Source: CAMEON01 sp964427175 (GTDB taxonomy: Bacteria > Bacillota > Clostridia > Oscillospirales > CAG-272). Taken from it: a stretch of 64,000 bases of DNA. The stretch is from NCBI GenBank assembly GCA_964427175.1, contig CAYRTP010000001.1, positions 22,310 through 86,309 on the forward strand. Direction: 5' to 3'. Below the pieces are notes generated by a model. That model did not search any database and was not told the origin of the DNA. It saw nothing but the letters and a program-made list of their open reading frames with translations. The position numbers and the translations under genes are program-made. This document shows positions 26,667 through 35,025 of the stretch, in pieces (within the stretch, counting starts at the first letter, position 1; every line of letters begins with the position of its first letter).

Positions 26667-29342
26667 ATGAGTACCATATATCGCAAGGCGGTGACTCGCA
26701 TCATCCTGGACGTAGCCAGCCCGGACGTGCAAAAGGCGGTGTCGGTCACCCAGGGCGATGTCAACCGCAAGTTTGAGATCACCCTTGTAGACGGTGGGCG
26801 GCCGTTCCCGCTTCAGCCGAAATGGACGGCGGCCCTGGTCGGCATCAAGCCGGACGGCACGAACATTTTTAACTCCTGCGTGGTAGACGAGACGGGTAAG
26901 ATCGTCTACGATTTCGCGGGCGGTGAGGAGATCGCCACGGCGGCGGGTGGCTACGCCATCTACTTTGAGATCTACGACGAGGTTGGTGATACCCTGGCCA
27001 GCCCCTCGATTTGGCTGACTGTCATCCCGTTCCCCAACCGAGACATGGCCTCCGAGGACCAGTACACAGCGGCGAGGGAGCTTGTCCGACGGATAAATGA
27101 GATGGAGGGACACCTGGAAATTTTTGAGCTCCATGTAAAAGATGTCGATTGGGATGTCCTCGGAAATACGGAGCACATTCGGAACACGATCGCCTTGACA
27201 GACGGAGCCCTCACGAAGATCAGCCCCAACCTACTCCCGGATTTCCGTACTATCATGCTCAGTAAACCAACTGTAAACAACTACTGTGTCTATATGAACA
27301 GTACGGTTTATAACGCGGAAGTTGGAGAGCTGGCGGGCCGATGGGTAAAACTCAACGGTCAGCTCGCCTACATCGGGGCCAACACCGCCGATGAGATCCT
27401 CTTGTATACCAGCAGCAGCATGACCAAGACCCTGAACGTGACCTGCGCGGCGGGGGACGTGCTCTATCCTGCGGATATGGACGTGACCGAGGAGGTCAAG
27501 AAGAGTTTGGACGTTGCTGATATCGCCCACGAGCACGTCTACCTCAAACTGCAAAACAGGAAGTTTATCCTGGATGATGCCGATCTGCTCCCCGGCCACT
27601 ACGGCATCGTGCTCAGCGAGTCAACTGAAAACCACTATGGCATCTACATGGACAGCATGGTCTATCACGCGGCGGTTGGAGCGTTAGAGGGCCGATGGGT
27701 AAAGCTCAACGGTCAGATCGGCTACATCGGGGCCAATACCCCCGACGCGATGATCTTGTACACCGACAGCACAAAGACCACGCCCCTGTACGTAACCTGC
27801 GCGGCGGGAGACGTGCTCTACCCAGTGCAAATGGACGTGACCGAGGAGATCAAGGAGATTTTGGACGTTGAGGGAAGTGGCACCGTCCCGACCTTTGACC
27901 TGGTGGAGCTGGGCATGGGCCCCATCACCATCATCGACGAGGGAGAGCCTGTGGTACTGGAGACCGATACGACCGAGATCATGGAGGCCGTGGAGCGAGG
28001 AGAGGCCGGGTTCACCCTGGAGTTCGCGTACAGCGGACTGACGGTGCAGGGGACTTACGTCATGCAAGCACAGCCCGGAGGCTTCGCCAAAATCACAACC
28101 ATCCCGTTTGCGGCGGACTACCCCTTTGTCGTGACGCTCCTGGTCGAGGAGGGTAAGATCACGGGCACCGCAACGACCATTCAGAAGATGCTCCCCGACC
28201 CCACCGCCGACGACGAGGGCAAAGTCCTGACTGCCGAGGGCGGTGAGTGGGTACTCAAGGAGATCGAAACAGAACTCCCCGAGATTGCCGACGGTGACGA
28301 AGGCAAGGTCCTGACCGCCGAGGACGGCGAATGGGTAGCAAAAGAGATCGACACCGACATCCCGGCCTTTGACCTCTCGGGCCTGGGCCTGCCTGCGATC
28401 CCGCTGGATGGGACGGCTGTAGAGGCCGCGATGGATGTGGCCGAGATCGTCGCCGCGCTTCAGGCGGGGCCTGTGAAATTCAAGGTCCAGCTGACAGACG
28501 GCGAGAACGGGGGTGAGGTCGAATTGATGGGGACCTCAATGGGTATGTCCGATGGCTCCACGTACTCCTGCTCCTGTGCTGTGGACGCTTTGTCAGGTAT
28601 TGGCGCGCATCTGAACCTGCTCTTTCTGCCCGAGTATAATGCGTGCACCGCTATAATTTTGAAGACCGAGACCGAAAAGCTCCCCGAGGTCACCGCTGAC
28701 GACGACGGAAAAGTGCTGGCGGTCGAGGGCGGGGAGTGGACGGCGAAAGAGCAGGAAGCCATTCTTCCCGAGGTCACCTCCGACGACGACGGAAAAGTGC
28801 TTGCGGTAGAGAACGGCGAGTGGGTAGCCAAGGAACTGACAACCGAGGACGAGGAGGGGAGCGATACCGCCATCCCGACCTTCGACCTGGTGGCGCAGGG
28901 ACTCCCCGCCGTGCCTCTTGACGGGACTTCTGTTGCCGCCTACGACGTTGACAACTCGGAGATTTTCACGGCTCTGGACGCGGGCATGGCACAAGTCCTC
29001 GTGAGTGTCGGGGTTTTGTCCAGTCGTTCGTTCATCGTCGATGGCTTTAAAATGTCCAACAGCACATACTCGTGTTCGGAGGTGTTCGTGAGTGGAGAGG
29101 ACGGCTATGTGCTCAATCTGTTCTTCTGGAAGGACGCAACCATAGCCCAGATTACAAAGGTGCTGACCAAGCTCCCCGAGGAGCCCACAGCCTACGACCT
29201 ATCCGCGTTTGACACGGACGGCACCATCACCGAGACCTACGCGGACGGCACGACCAAGACCACTACGATGGAGTTTGACGCGGACGGGAACCCCGTCAAG
29301 ATCACCGACGGCGACGGGAACGTCGTCACGCTGACATGGTAA
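26667..29342 (+). CDS. Receptor-binding or baseplate protein (BppU-like N-terminus) with repeats
   Basis: 891 aa, AAAGGAGAG upstream. The first 125 residues (VTQGDVNRKFEITLVDGG, YFEIYDEVGDTLASP) look like the BppU N-terminal anchoring domain. Two copies of an approximately 80-residue unit (VGxLxGRWVKLNGQ...CAAGDVLYP) follow near residues 205 and 335. Four copies of a 25-residue motif (DDEGKVLTAEGGEWV-type) and three 'PxFDL' segments alternate in the second half. It ends with a beta-rich tip (YADGTTKTTTMEFDADGN). It probably contacts the host surface. Confidence 0.65.
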   Translation: MSTIYRKAVTRIILDVASPDVQKAVSVTQGDVNRKFEITLVDGGRPFPLQPKWTAALVGIKPDGTNIFNSCVVDETGKIVYDFAGGEEIATAAGGYAIYFEIYDEVGDTLASPSIWLTVIPFPNRDMASEDQYTAARELVRRINEMEGHLEIFELHVKDVDWDVLGNTEHIRNTIALTDGALTKISPNLLPDFRTIMLSKPTVNNYCVYMNSTVYNAEVGELAGRWVKLNGQLAYIGANTADEILLYTSSSMTKTLNVTCAAGDVLYPADMDVTEEVKKSLDVADIAHEHVYLKLQNRKFILDDADLLPGHYGIVLSESTENHYGIYMDSMVYHAAVGALEGRWVKLNGQIGYIGANTPDAMILYTDSTKTTPLYVTCAAGDVLYPVQMDVTEEIKEILDVEGSGTVPTFDLVELGMGPITIIDEGEPVVLETDTTEIMEAVERGEAGFTLEFAYSGLTVQGTYVMQAQPGGFAKITTIPFAADYPFVVTLLVEEGKITGTATTIQKMLPDPTADDEGKVLTAEGGEWVLKEIETELPEIADGDEGKVLTAEDGEWVAKEIDTDIPAFDLSGLGLPAIPLDGTAVEAAMDVAEIVAALQAGPVKFKVQLTDGENGGEVELMGTSMGMSDGSTYSCSCAVDALSGIGAHLNLLFLPEYNACTAIILKTETEKLPEVTADDDGKVLAVEGGEWTAKEQEAILPEVTSDDDGKVLAVENGEWVAKELTTEDEEGSDTAIPTFDLVAQGLPAVPLDGTSVAAYDVDNSEIFTALDAGMAQVLVSVGVLSSRSFIVDGFKMSNSTYSCSEVFVSGEDGYVLNLFFWKDATIAQITKVLTKLPEEPTAYDLSAFDTDGTITETYADGTTKTTTMEFDADGNPVKITDGDGNVVTLTW

Positions 29343-29356
29343 GGAGGTAGAGGCTT

Positions 29357-29941
29357 ATGGATATTGTTTCTTTTGTGATGGGACTCCAGAAGGGTAAGGC
29401 AAGCGCGCCCGAGATGCAGGAAAAGACCGTTAAGATCACTGAAAACGGCACCACGGAAGTCCTGCCCGATGATGGGTGCGCTCTTTCGAAGGTAACGGTC
29501 GATGTGAGTATTGTGAGTAGTGGTGGGAAAAGTTACTCATACAAACGGGATTCTGCAAGCAGTATCGATTCCGAATGGTCGCTTAGCAATGGAGTGCTTA
29601 CATATAAGCATAATCTGGGTGTTGTTCCCGATTTTCTTTTCTTTGGGTTGGCTGAACCTGTCACTACTACGGGGAATACCTATCTGCTCAACGCATATGG
29701 TTTCAATGATGCCATGCTTGAAGCACTTGGTGGGGGGTATATTTGTATGGCAAATTTGGTTTATGCGTCGGGAGGAGTCGGCGGATTTGGAAGCAATGTG
29801 GGAATCGAACACGATGCGATTGATAGTCTTCGAGGTCAAAATTTGCGGAATGTGACTGCTACTACTTTTACGGTCGGTTCGTCTACGTACCCCATAATGG
29901 ACAAGACTTATATGTGGATTGCATTATACGGTATTACATAA
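29357..29941 (+). CDS. Tail fibre/tip protein, mosaic composition
   Basis: 194 aa, TAAGGAGG upstream. The first 55 residues (QEKTVKITENGTTEVLPDDG) are GC-rich and typical of a shared N-terminal attachment module in Firmicutes phage fibres. From about base 29,505 the coding sequence turns clearly AT-richer, and the protein changes to a Gly/aromatic-rich receptor-type domain. The abrupt shift suggests exchange of the tip domain by recombination. Confidence 0.55.
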   Translation: MDIVSFVMGLQKGKASAPEMQEKTVKITENGTTEVLPDDGCALSKVTVDVSIVSSGGKSYSYKRDSASSIDSEWSLSNGVLTYKHNLGVVPDFLFFGLAEPVTTTGNTYLLNAYGFNDAMLEALGGGYICMANLVYASGGVGGFGSNVGIEHDAIDSLRGQNLRNVTATTFTVGSSTYPIMDKTYMWIALYGIT

Positions 29942-30002
29942 CCACCCGGCCCCACTCCAACAGGGGGGGACAACAGACAAAGACAAAAGGAGATGAGGCA
30001 CC

Positions 30003-30089
30003 TTGAAAAAGGTATTCATCGGAGCGGGACACGGCGGCCCTGACAGCGGGGCCGTCGCCCGCGATAAGAAGAAAGGAGAGATAGAGTGA
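30003..30089 (+). pseudogene. 28-codon stub of N-acetylmuramoyl-L-alanine amidase endolysin
   Basis: From a TTG at 30003, with AAAGGAG upstream, the frame reads MKKVFIGAGHGGPDSGAVAR and then a charged end before TGA. This is the unmistakable start of an Amidase_3 lysin, including the zinc-binding GHGG. Nothing of the remaining domain (second His, Glu) follows. The stop overlaps the GTG of the next gene, and its tail supplies that gene's ribosome site. It looks like the relic of an endolysin deleted between its fifth strand and the next gene. Confidence 0.65.
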
Positions 30090-30496
30090 AGATTCATCTT
30101 TTTTTAGACCATACCGCCCTCCTGCAGGACGACGGGAAGAAAACCATCACCATTCTCCCCGCCGCCGCGGGCACCCTGGAGATCGAGGGCCGCCGCCTGG
30201 CGGTGGAGAACGGGACGGTATTCCACCCCATGCGCGATCTCATCGGCCAGGCGCGGGTGGCCTTTACCACCAAAAGCGGCGCGCGGTACGTGGCGGTGCG
30301 GCCCTACATGGCTGACGGGATCCCCGTCTCCCGGGTCGATTACGCCGCCGCATACGCCGACGTGAGAACCCACGTGGACGACCTGGAGCGGCAGGTGGAA
30401 AAACTGACAGAGGGCTACCACAAGCTGAGCACCGACACAAAACACGACGCTTTAGGGTTTCTGACCCACAACACGAGAAAACAGGAGGTAGATTGA
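30086..30496 (+). CDS. Small phage protein with C-terminal coiled coil
   Basis: 136 aa, GTG start, AAAGGAG upstream. The N-terminal 85 residues alternate short strands (TITILPAAAGTLEIEGRRL), and residues about 88-115 form a coiled coil (YADVRTHVDDLERQVEKL). It lies where fibre-accessory or lysis genes are found. No family recognised. Confidence 0.5.
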   Translation: MKIHLFLDHTALLQDDGKKTITILPAAAGTLEIEGRRLAVENGTVFHPMRDLIGQARVAFTTKSGARYVAVRPYMADGIPVSRVDYAAAYADVRTHVDDLERQVEKLTEGYHKLSTDTKHDALGFLTHNTRKQEVD

Positions 30497-30497
30497 C

Positions 30498-31439
30498 ATG
30501 AAAAATGTCATGACAAAAGTCATTATTTTCACGCTGGCCGTGCTGATGATCACGGCGGCCGTTGCCCTCCCCGCCTTTGCGGAGGAGGTTGGCACCGAGG
30601 CAATTACCGAGGAAATCTCGGAAGTTGCGGCCGAAACCGAGGAAATCTCGGATACTGCGGCTGATTTGACCGAAACCGAAAAATCGGCCGAAAAAACGAC
30701 CGATGCCGACACTTTTCCCAACGAACAAACGGAATATGTGACCGACACGAACGTCGGCAGCACCGAGCCCGCCGAAACCGAAACGGCCATCCCCTTTGAC
30801 CAGTGGCTATACGACGCGATCAAGCAAGCCACCCCCGAGCAGGTGGAGATGATCGAGGAGATCGTCATGGGCGGCCTTAACGCCCTGGACAAGCTGGGGA
30901 TCAAGGGCTTTGACCGCGTCCGCATCTGGGTGGAATACAACACGGCCACGGTCATGGTCATCGCCCTTGCGGTGGCGTTGGTGCTGTTTTTCATCGGGTC
31001 GATTCTCCAGAAAAAAGGCTTTGCCAAGAAGGCAGATCTGCTGAACTCGAACGCCATTGAGATGTACAACGAGGGCCAGGCCATGGCGGAGGAGGCGCAC
31101 AAGAGTTGCAAGGCATACGCCGACCGAGCCGACCGCGTATGCCGTGAGTGCGCCGAGGCGGCACAGGCCGCGGCGGAGAGTGCCAAGGCGGCCAACGGGC
31201 AGGTAAGCGAGGAGCGGGCTCTGCTCATCGCCGAGCTGGACAAGTCCGCCCGCGTAAACCAGGCCATGTGCGAGACCGTGGATTTCCTTCTGCAGTGCTC
31301 CGATCTCTCCCAGGCCAAGCGGGACGAGGCCCACGCCATCTACCAGCGGGGCGTGGATGCTCTGCGCGGCTACATCGAGGATCTCCCGGAGGAGCTCTCC
31401 AAGGAGGTGATGGCCGATGAAAACAACGACCAAGCGTAA
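30498..31439 (+). CDS. Secreted/membrane-anchored phage protein with signal peptide
   Basis: 313 aa, AGGAGG upstream. The N-terminus is a clear Sec signal (MKNVMTKVIIFTLAVLMITA, cleavage likely after LPAFA). An acidic, Thr/Ser-rich low-complexity stretch with 'TEEISE' repeats follows to about residue 95. A transmembrane helix lies near 153-173 (MVIALAVALVLFFIGSIL). The C-terminal half is an Ala/Glu-rich coiled coil. The topology suggests an envelope-spanning factor, possibly in lysis. Family unknown. Confidence 0.6.
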   Translation: MKNVMTKVIIFTLAVLMITAAVALPAFAEEVGTEAITEEISEVAAETEEISDTAADLTETEKSAEKTTDADTFPNEQTEYVTDTNVGSTEPAETETAIPFDQWLYDAIKQATPEQVEMIEEIVMGGLNALDKLGIKGFDRVRIWVEYNTATVMVIALAVALVLFFIGSILQKKGFAKKADLLNSNAIEMYNEGQAMAEEAHKSCKAYADRADRVCRECAEAAQAAAESAKAANGQVSEERALLIAELDKSARVNQAMCETVDFLLQCSDLSQAKRDEAHAIYQRGVDALRGYIEDLPEELSKEVMADENNDQA

Positions 31440-31869
31440 GCTGGGCGCGGTCGGTCTGCGGACGCTGGGTGTAGGCTCGGCGGTGGGGATCCCTGTGGGT
31501 GTGGTCCTCCAAAAGTTTCCCCTGTGGGGCCCCGATCGGGTGGTGGACGGCAAGACCCTGGGCGTGGGCGGTGCCATGGCTTTGCTCATCGTGCTCCTGG
31601 GCTTCCGCCGTCAGCTCTGGCCCATTATCAAGACCAAGCTGCACATTACCGCCATCGGCGCGCTGATCTTCTGGGGGCTGGCCTTTGGCCTGCTCCTGGG
31701 GATCGAACGGCTGGTGCCTCTGCTCCCCGACCTGCGGACCGTCTGCATCGCGGGGCTGACGGGTACGGCACTGGGCCAGGGATTCGACACTGCGGCGGGG
31801 TTCGTGGATCCCGCCAAGGGAGAGAATGCCCGTAACGGGCAGGAAAAGGAGGTAGCAAAGGATGCTTGA
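31417..31869 (+). CDS. Holin-like membrane protein
   Basis: 150 aa, overlapping the previous gene by 23 bases. Hydrophobic segments lie at about 15-30, 50-66, 75-96 and 103-120, with a basic N-terminus (MKTTTKRK) and a charged tail (KGENARNGQEKEVAKDA). Size, topology and position after the fibre genes fit a phage holin. The paired endolysin appears only as a stub upstream. Confidence 0.55.
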   Translation: MKTTTKRKLGAVGLRTLGVGSAVGIPVGVVLQKFPLWGPDRVVDGKTLGVGGAMALLIVLLGFRRQLWPIIKTKLHITAIGALIFWGLAFGLLLGIERLVPLLPDLRTVCIAGLTGTALGQGFDTAAGFVDPAKGENARNGQEKEVAKDA

Positions 31870-32926
31870 GAGAGAGCCTACGCGGATTGAGATGATGCAG
31901 GAGCGGCAGAAGCTTAGAAACGACAAATCCAAATATTGGGCGGCGGTCATCGGACAGAATATGTCCCTTGCGGTCTGTCTTATGATCCCCGCGTTCCTGA
32001 TCACCCTGATCTGGACCGAGACCACCCTGCCCAAGCTGGGGGCATCCCTGGGCATGGAGACCCTGCTGACCGCCGCGCTGTTCATCTTTGCCGAGTGGGC
32101 GGCCATCAACGTGGGCATCCCCTCGGGCAAGCTGGATGACGGGTACATAGCTATCCAAAAGACCTTCCAGGCGCGCAAGGCCGAGATCAAGGCGCGGGGG
32201 ATCCTCAAGATGGACGTGTTCTGCGACTGGCAGATCGACGAGGAGCTTACAGCGGCAAAAAAAGCCATGTGCCGTAAGCTCAAGATCGATTGGCAGACCT
32301 ACCGAGCCGAGATGGCACCGCTGACCGAGGAGGAGCTGATCGACAAGTACGGCAAGGTTCGGGGCCGCATGATCCACCGCATCAACGCGCTGGAGCCCAT
32401 CGAGCTGACCCCCGAGCTGATCCTGGGGGAGCAACAGGACGGCCTGCGGGGCGGCATCAGCATCGGCGGCGAGGAGTACGTGGCCAAACAAAAGTATGGC
32501 AAGCTCAACCTGCTCAAGTCTGTGCTGACCATCGTGCTGACGGTGGGTATTGGGTTCACCTTCGCGCCCGGCGTGAGTTGGGGCAAGATCGTGTTTACCA
32601 TCTATCGGCTGATTGCGGTTTTCATCCGCATGAAGACCGGCTTTGACAAGGGAGCCAAAGCCTACAACAAAATTGAGGTCAAGCACCGAGAGTCGCAGAT
32701 CTACTACATGGACCGGTATGAGGAGTTTTTAGGTACGCCGGGGCTTTATGAGGTTGCGGCGGAGAGGTATGGGACCACGCTGATCCCCACAATACCCACA
32801 AACAAGGAGGCCGCCCATGAAGCTAAGACTCAATATGTTGACCGAGCAGGAGGCGCAGATGATCAGCCAGCGCGCGGACCTGACCCCGGAGCAGGGCTGC
32901 CTGTTAGCACTACTCCTGCGGGATGA
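31862..32926 (+). CDS. Membrane protein, 354 aa, unknown phage function
   Basis: Two N-terminal membrane helices (about 30-50 and 62-82) and one or two more near 235-270 (LTIVLTVGIGFTFAPGVSWG) flank a charged domain. The last 37 codons overlap the next gene in another frame and are Gly/Pro-rich, so the functional protein may end earlier. The third membrane gene in a row after the fibres. No family recognised. Confidence 0.5.
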   Translation: MLEREPTRIEMMQERQKLRNDKSKYWAAVIGQNMSLAVCLMIPAFLITLIWTETTLPKLGASLGMETLLTAALFIFAEWAAINVGIPSGKLDDGYIAIQKTFQARKAEIKARGILKMDVFCDWQIDEELTAAKKAMCRKLKIDWQTYRAEMAPLTEEELIDKYGKVRGRMIHRINALEPIELTPELILGEQQDGLRGGISIGGEEYVAKQKYGKLNLLKSVLTIVLTVGIGFTFAPGVSWGKIVFTIYRLIAVFIRMKTGFDKGAKAYNKIEVKHRESQIYYMDRYEEFLGTPGLYEVAAERYGTTLIPTIPTNKEAAHEAKTQYVDRAGGADDQPARGPDPGAGLPVSTTPAG

Positions 32927-33047
32927 CGTAAACGATATCGGTGCAATGCAGATCTTACATATGAGCACGGCGCAATATTACAATCTCAAAAGCGGGCTGA
33001 CGCTCAAAATACTGCATGTGCTCTTTGAGGATGCGTTGAATCTATAA
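32817..33047 (+). CDS. Small HTH-like late regulator
   Basis: 76 aa, AAGGAGG seven bases upstream. It overlaps the previous gene by 110 bases in a different frame. 'EQEAQMISQRADLTPEQGCL' and 'INDIGAMQILHMSTAQYYNL'-like spacing (DVNDIGAMQILHMSTAQYYN) indicate a tri-helical DNA-binding fold. Last gene before a strong terminator. Confidence 0.55.
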   Translation: MKLRLNMLTEQEAQMISQRADLTPEQGCLLALLLRDDVNDIGAMQILHMSTAQYYNLKSGLTLKILHVLFEDALNL

Positions 33048-33050
33048 ACC

Positions 33051-33090
33051 AAAAAGCCGAAGGAAATCGAAAGGTTTTCCTTCGGCTTTT
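33051..33090 (+). terminator. Terminator closing the late operon
   Basis: AAAAAGCCGAAGGAAA and TTTCCTTCGGCTTTT form a 15-bp stem with a short loop and T-run, four bases after the HTH stop. TATAAT at 33,094-33,099 follows at once and could start the next module, though no clear -35 is seen. Confidence 0.85.
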
Positions 33091-33129
33091 GCTGTATAAT
33101 CCAAAACACAAACAAAAGGAGGACGAGTT

Positions 33130-33510
33130 ATGGTAAATAACTACCAAATGGGCGGCCTGGTCCTGCCCGGCATGCAACCCTGGGGGGCGGGATATAACAC
33201 CCAAATGCCCCAACAGCAGACCCAACCCCAGCCGCAGGTAAACACCAACAAGGTCTACGTGACAGACGGCAACGATGCCATGACCCGCATGGCCCCGTAT
33301 AACTCCATCATCCTCTACGTCCAGCAGGACGAGACCATGATCCACGAGGTCTGGACCGACGGCCAGGGCCGCAAGCAGATTCGCTCGCGCGCGCTCACCG
33401 AGCCCGCACAACCCCAGGAGGCAAACCGCGAGGACGTAGTCAGCCGTAGGGAGTTCGACGACCTCAAGGCCCTGGTGGAGAAGCTCAAGGCGGAGGTGGA
33501 CCATGAATAA
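33130..33510 (+). CDS. Terminal module protein 1, Gln/Pro-rich N-terminus
   Basis: 126 aa, AAAGGAGGA upstream. The first 40 residues are Gly/Pro/Gln-rich and probably disordered (MPQQQTQPQPQ). A compact beta domain follows (APYNSIILYVQQDETMIHEV), then a C-terminal coiled coil (RREFDDLKALVEKLKAEVDH). First gene of a self-contained six-gene cluster with its own terminators. Function unknown. Confidence 0.6.
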   Translation: MVNNYQMGGLVLPGMQPWGAGYNTQMPQQQTQPQPQVNTNKVYVTDGNDAMTRMAPYNSIILYVQQDETMIHEVWTDGQGRKQIRSRALTEPAQPQEANREDVVSRREFDDLKALVEKLKAEVDHE

Positions 33511-33739
33511 CAACCCGTTTGCCCAGCAGCTGATGACCATGATGAGCCAAGGTGGAGGGAATCCCCAGGCTTATGTCCAACAGTTGCTCAAAAGCAATCC
33601 GCAATTTGCCCAGCAGTTGCAGGGAAAAAATGTCCAGCAAATGGCGGCCCAGGCTCTGCAACAGATGGGCATAAATCCCCAGCAGTTCTTCCAAAATCCC
33701 CAGCAATTTCTGGGGATGATGATGCAGAACCGCAGATAG
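33503..33739 (+). CDS. Terminal module protein 2, Asn/Gln-rich helical
   Basis: 78 aa, overlapping protein 1 by eight bases. It is built from N-P-Q and Q-Q repeats (SNPQFAQQLQGKNVQQMAAQ; INPQQFFQNPQQFLG) with regularly spaced hydrophobics. Similar short N/Q-rich proteins occur in phage clusters of gut Clostridia. Function unknown. Confidence 0.6.
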   Translation: MNNNPFAQQLMTMMSQGGGNPQAYVQQLLKSNPQFAQQLQGKNVQQMAAQALQQMGINPQQFFQNPQQFLGMMMQNRR

Positions 33740-33796
33740 GTATAAACTCCGCGCTCACACGGGGTAGATATAAATATTACTATGGAGGTATAAAGT

Positions 33797-34579
33797 ATGA
33801 ACGAAAATGGTTTTACCGAAGGCTTTGCAGTAGGTCAGGGAATGGCCAACAATAACTGCTGTATGCCTTACGCAGGCGGCTTCGGCGGCTTTGGCGGTTG
33901 GGGCGGCGATTGGCTCGCCATCATCGTGCTGGCGGCTCTGTTCGGCGGCGGATACGGCTTCGGCGGTTTCGGTGGCGGCATCGGCGGCGGCTACAACGGC
34001 GGTGTGTTTGGTGAGGTCCAGCGCGGTTTTGACACCCAGGGCATCAACAACAAGCTCAACGGCATCGAGAACGGCCTGTGCGACGGCTTCTACGCGCAGA
34101 ACACCAACACCCTCAACGGTTTCTCTGGTGTGCAGAACACCCTTTGCCAGGGCTTTGCCGGGGTGAACGCCACCGTCAACACCGTGGGTAACAACATCAC
34201 CCAGGGCATCTGCAATCTGGGCTATAACGTCCAGGGCGGATTTAACGAGATCGGCCATCAGATCAGCGACAGTTGCTGCCAGACTCAGCGCGCCATCGAC
34301 GGCGTGAACTACAACCTGGCAACCCAGTCTTGCGAGACTCGCCGCGCAATCGAGGACAGCACCAACCGAGTGCTGGGCTTCCTGACCGATCAGAAGCTCG
34401 ATGCTCTGCGTGCAGAGAACGCCGCACTGACTGCCCAGCTGTCCAACAATGCACAGACCGAGCGGATCATCAACCGCCTGTCGCCCTGCCCCATCCCCGC
34501 ATATCCCGCTTGCCCTCCCGCAGGCGCGTATAACTGGGGCGCATGGGGCGGCAATAACAACTGCTCCTGCGGCTGCTGA
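33797..34579 (+). CDS. Terminal module protein 3, Gly-rich hydrophobic plus coiled coil
   Basis: 260 aa. After a short N-terminus with 'NNNCCMPYAGG', a hydrophobic Gly/Phe-rich stretch (about residues 25-70, with DWLAIIVLAALFGGGYGF) could be a membrane or self-assembling segment. Residues 75-220 show amphipathic repeats (GFSGVQNTLCQGFAGVNATV) and a coiled coil (DALRAENAALTAQL). The C-terminus is Pro/Gly/Cys-rich (NNCSCGC). The family is widespread in Clostridia phages but unnamed; a virion surface or fibre role is a guess. Confidence 0.6.
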   Translation: MNENGFTEGFAVGQGMANNNCCMPYAGGFGGFGGWGGDWLAIIVLAALFGGGYGFGGFGGGIGGGYNGGVFGEVQRGFDTQGINNKLNGIENGLCDGFYAQNTNTLNGFSGVQNTLCQGFAGVNATVNTVGNNITQGICNLGYNVQGGFNEIGHQISDSCCQTQRAIDGVNYNLATQSCETRRAIEDSTNRVLGFLTDQKLDALRAENAALTAQLSNNAQTERIINRLSPCPIPAYPACPPAGAYNWGAWGGNNNCSCGC

Positions 34580-34602
34580 TCAGTAGCAGAAAGGAGACAG
34601 TT

Positions 34603-35013
34603 ATGAGTTGTTGCAAAACCAAAAAGCTCTGCCAAAACACGGTCGTCTCCTCCTCTGTTACGGTTGTCGCTGTCGGTGGCGTGCAGACCCTGGTCATTGA
34701 CACCCCGGCTAACGTGTACCGGGATGGGGAGTGCCTGGAGCTCATTGTGGCCCAGGAGATCCCCGAGGCCGCCACCATCTCCATGCCCGTGGCATTGGGG
34801 ATTGGCGGCGTGACCGATCCCGTGTACCCGCTGGTGCGTTGTGGATGTCAGCCCGTGACCGCCTGCGCCATCCGCGAGAGAGGCATCTACAAGCTGGTGG
34901 TTCGCACCACGGCCACCGGTGCCAATCTCCGCGTGATGAGCGGGCTGGCCTGCTCGCCCGTCAACAATCTGCGCACCATCCCTGCGGCGGCTGATGCCGA
35001 TGCAGGGGCATAA
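34603..35013 (+). CDS. Terminal module protein 4, beta-sandwich-like
   Basis: 136 aa, AAAGGAG upstream. Starts MSCCKTKKLCQNTV, followed by regular beta strands (SVTVVAVGGVQTLVIDTPAN, TISMPVALGIGGV, GIYKLVVRTTATGANLRV). The pattern suggests a compact jelly-roll or Ig-like domain with Cys pairs. A virion decoration role would fit but is unproven. Confidence 0.55.
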   Translation: MSCCKTKKLCQNTVVSSSVTVVAVGGVQTLVIDTPANVYRDGECLELIVAQEIPEAATISMPVALGIGGVTDPVYPLVRCGCQPVTACAIRERGIYKLVVRTTATGANLRVMSGLACSPVNNLRTIPAAADADAGA

Positions 35014-35025
35014 GGAGGTAACGAT

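Noticed and set aside
29357..30500. Diversity-generating retroelement around the fibre gene
   Set aside because: No reverse transcriptase gene and no template/variable repeat pair with adenine-specific changes was found.
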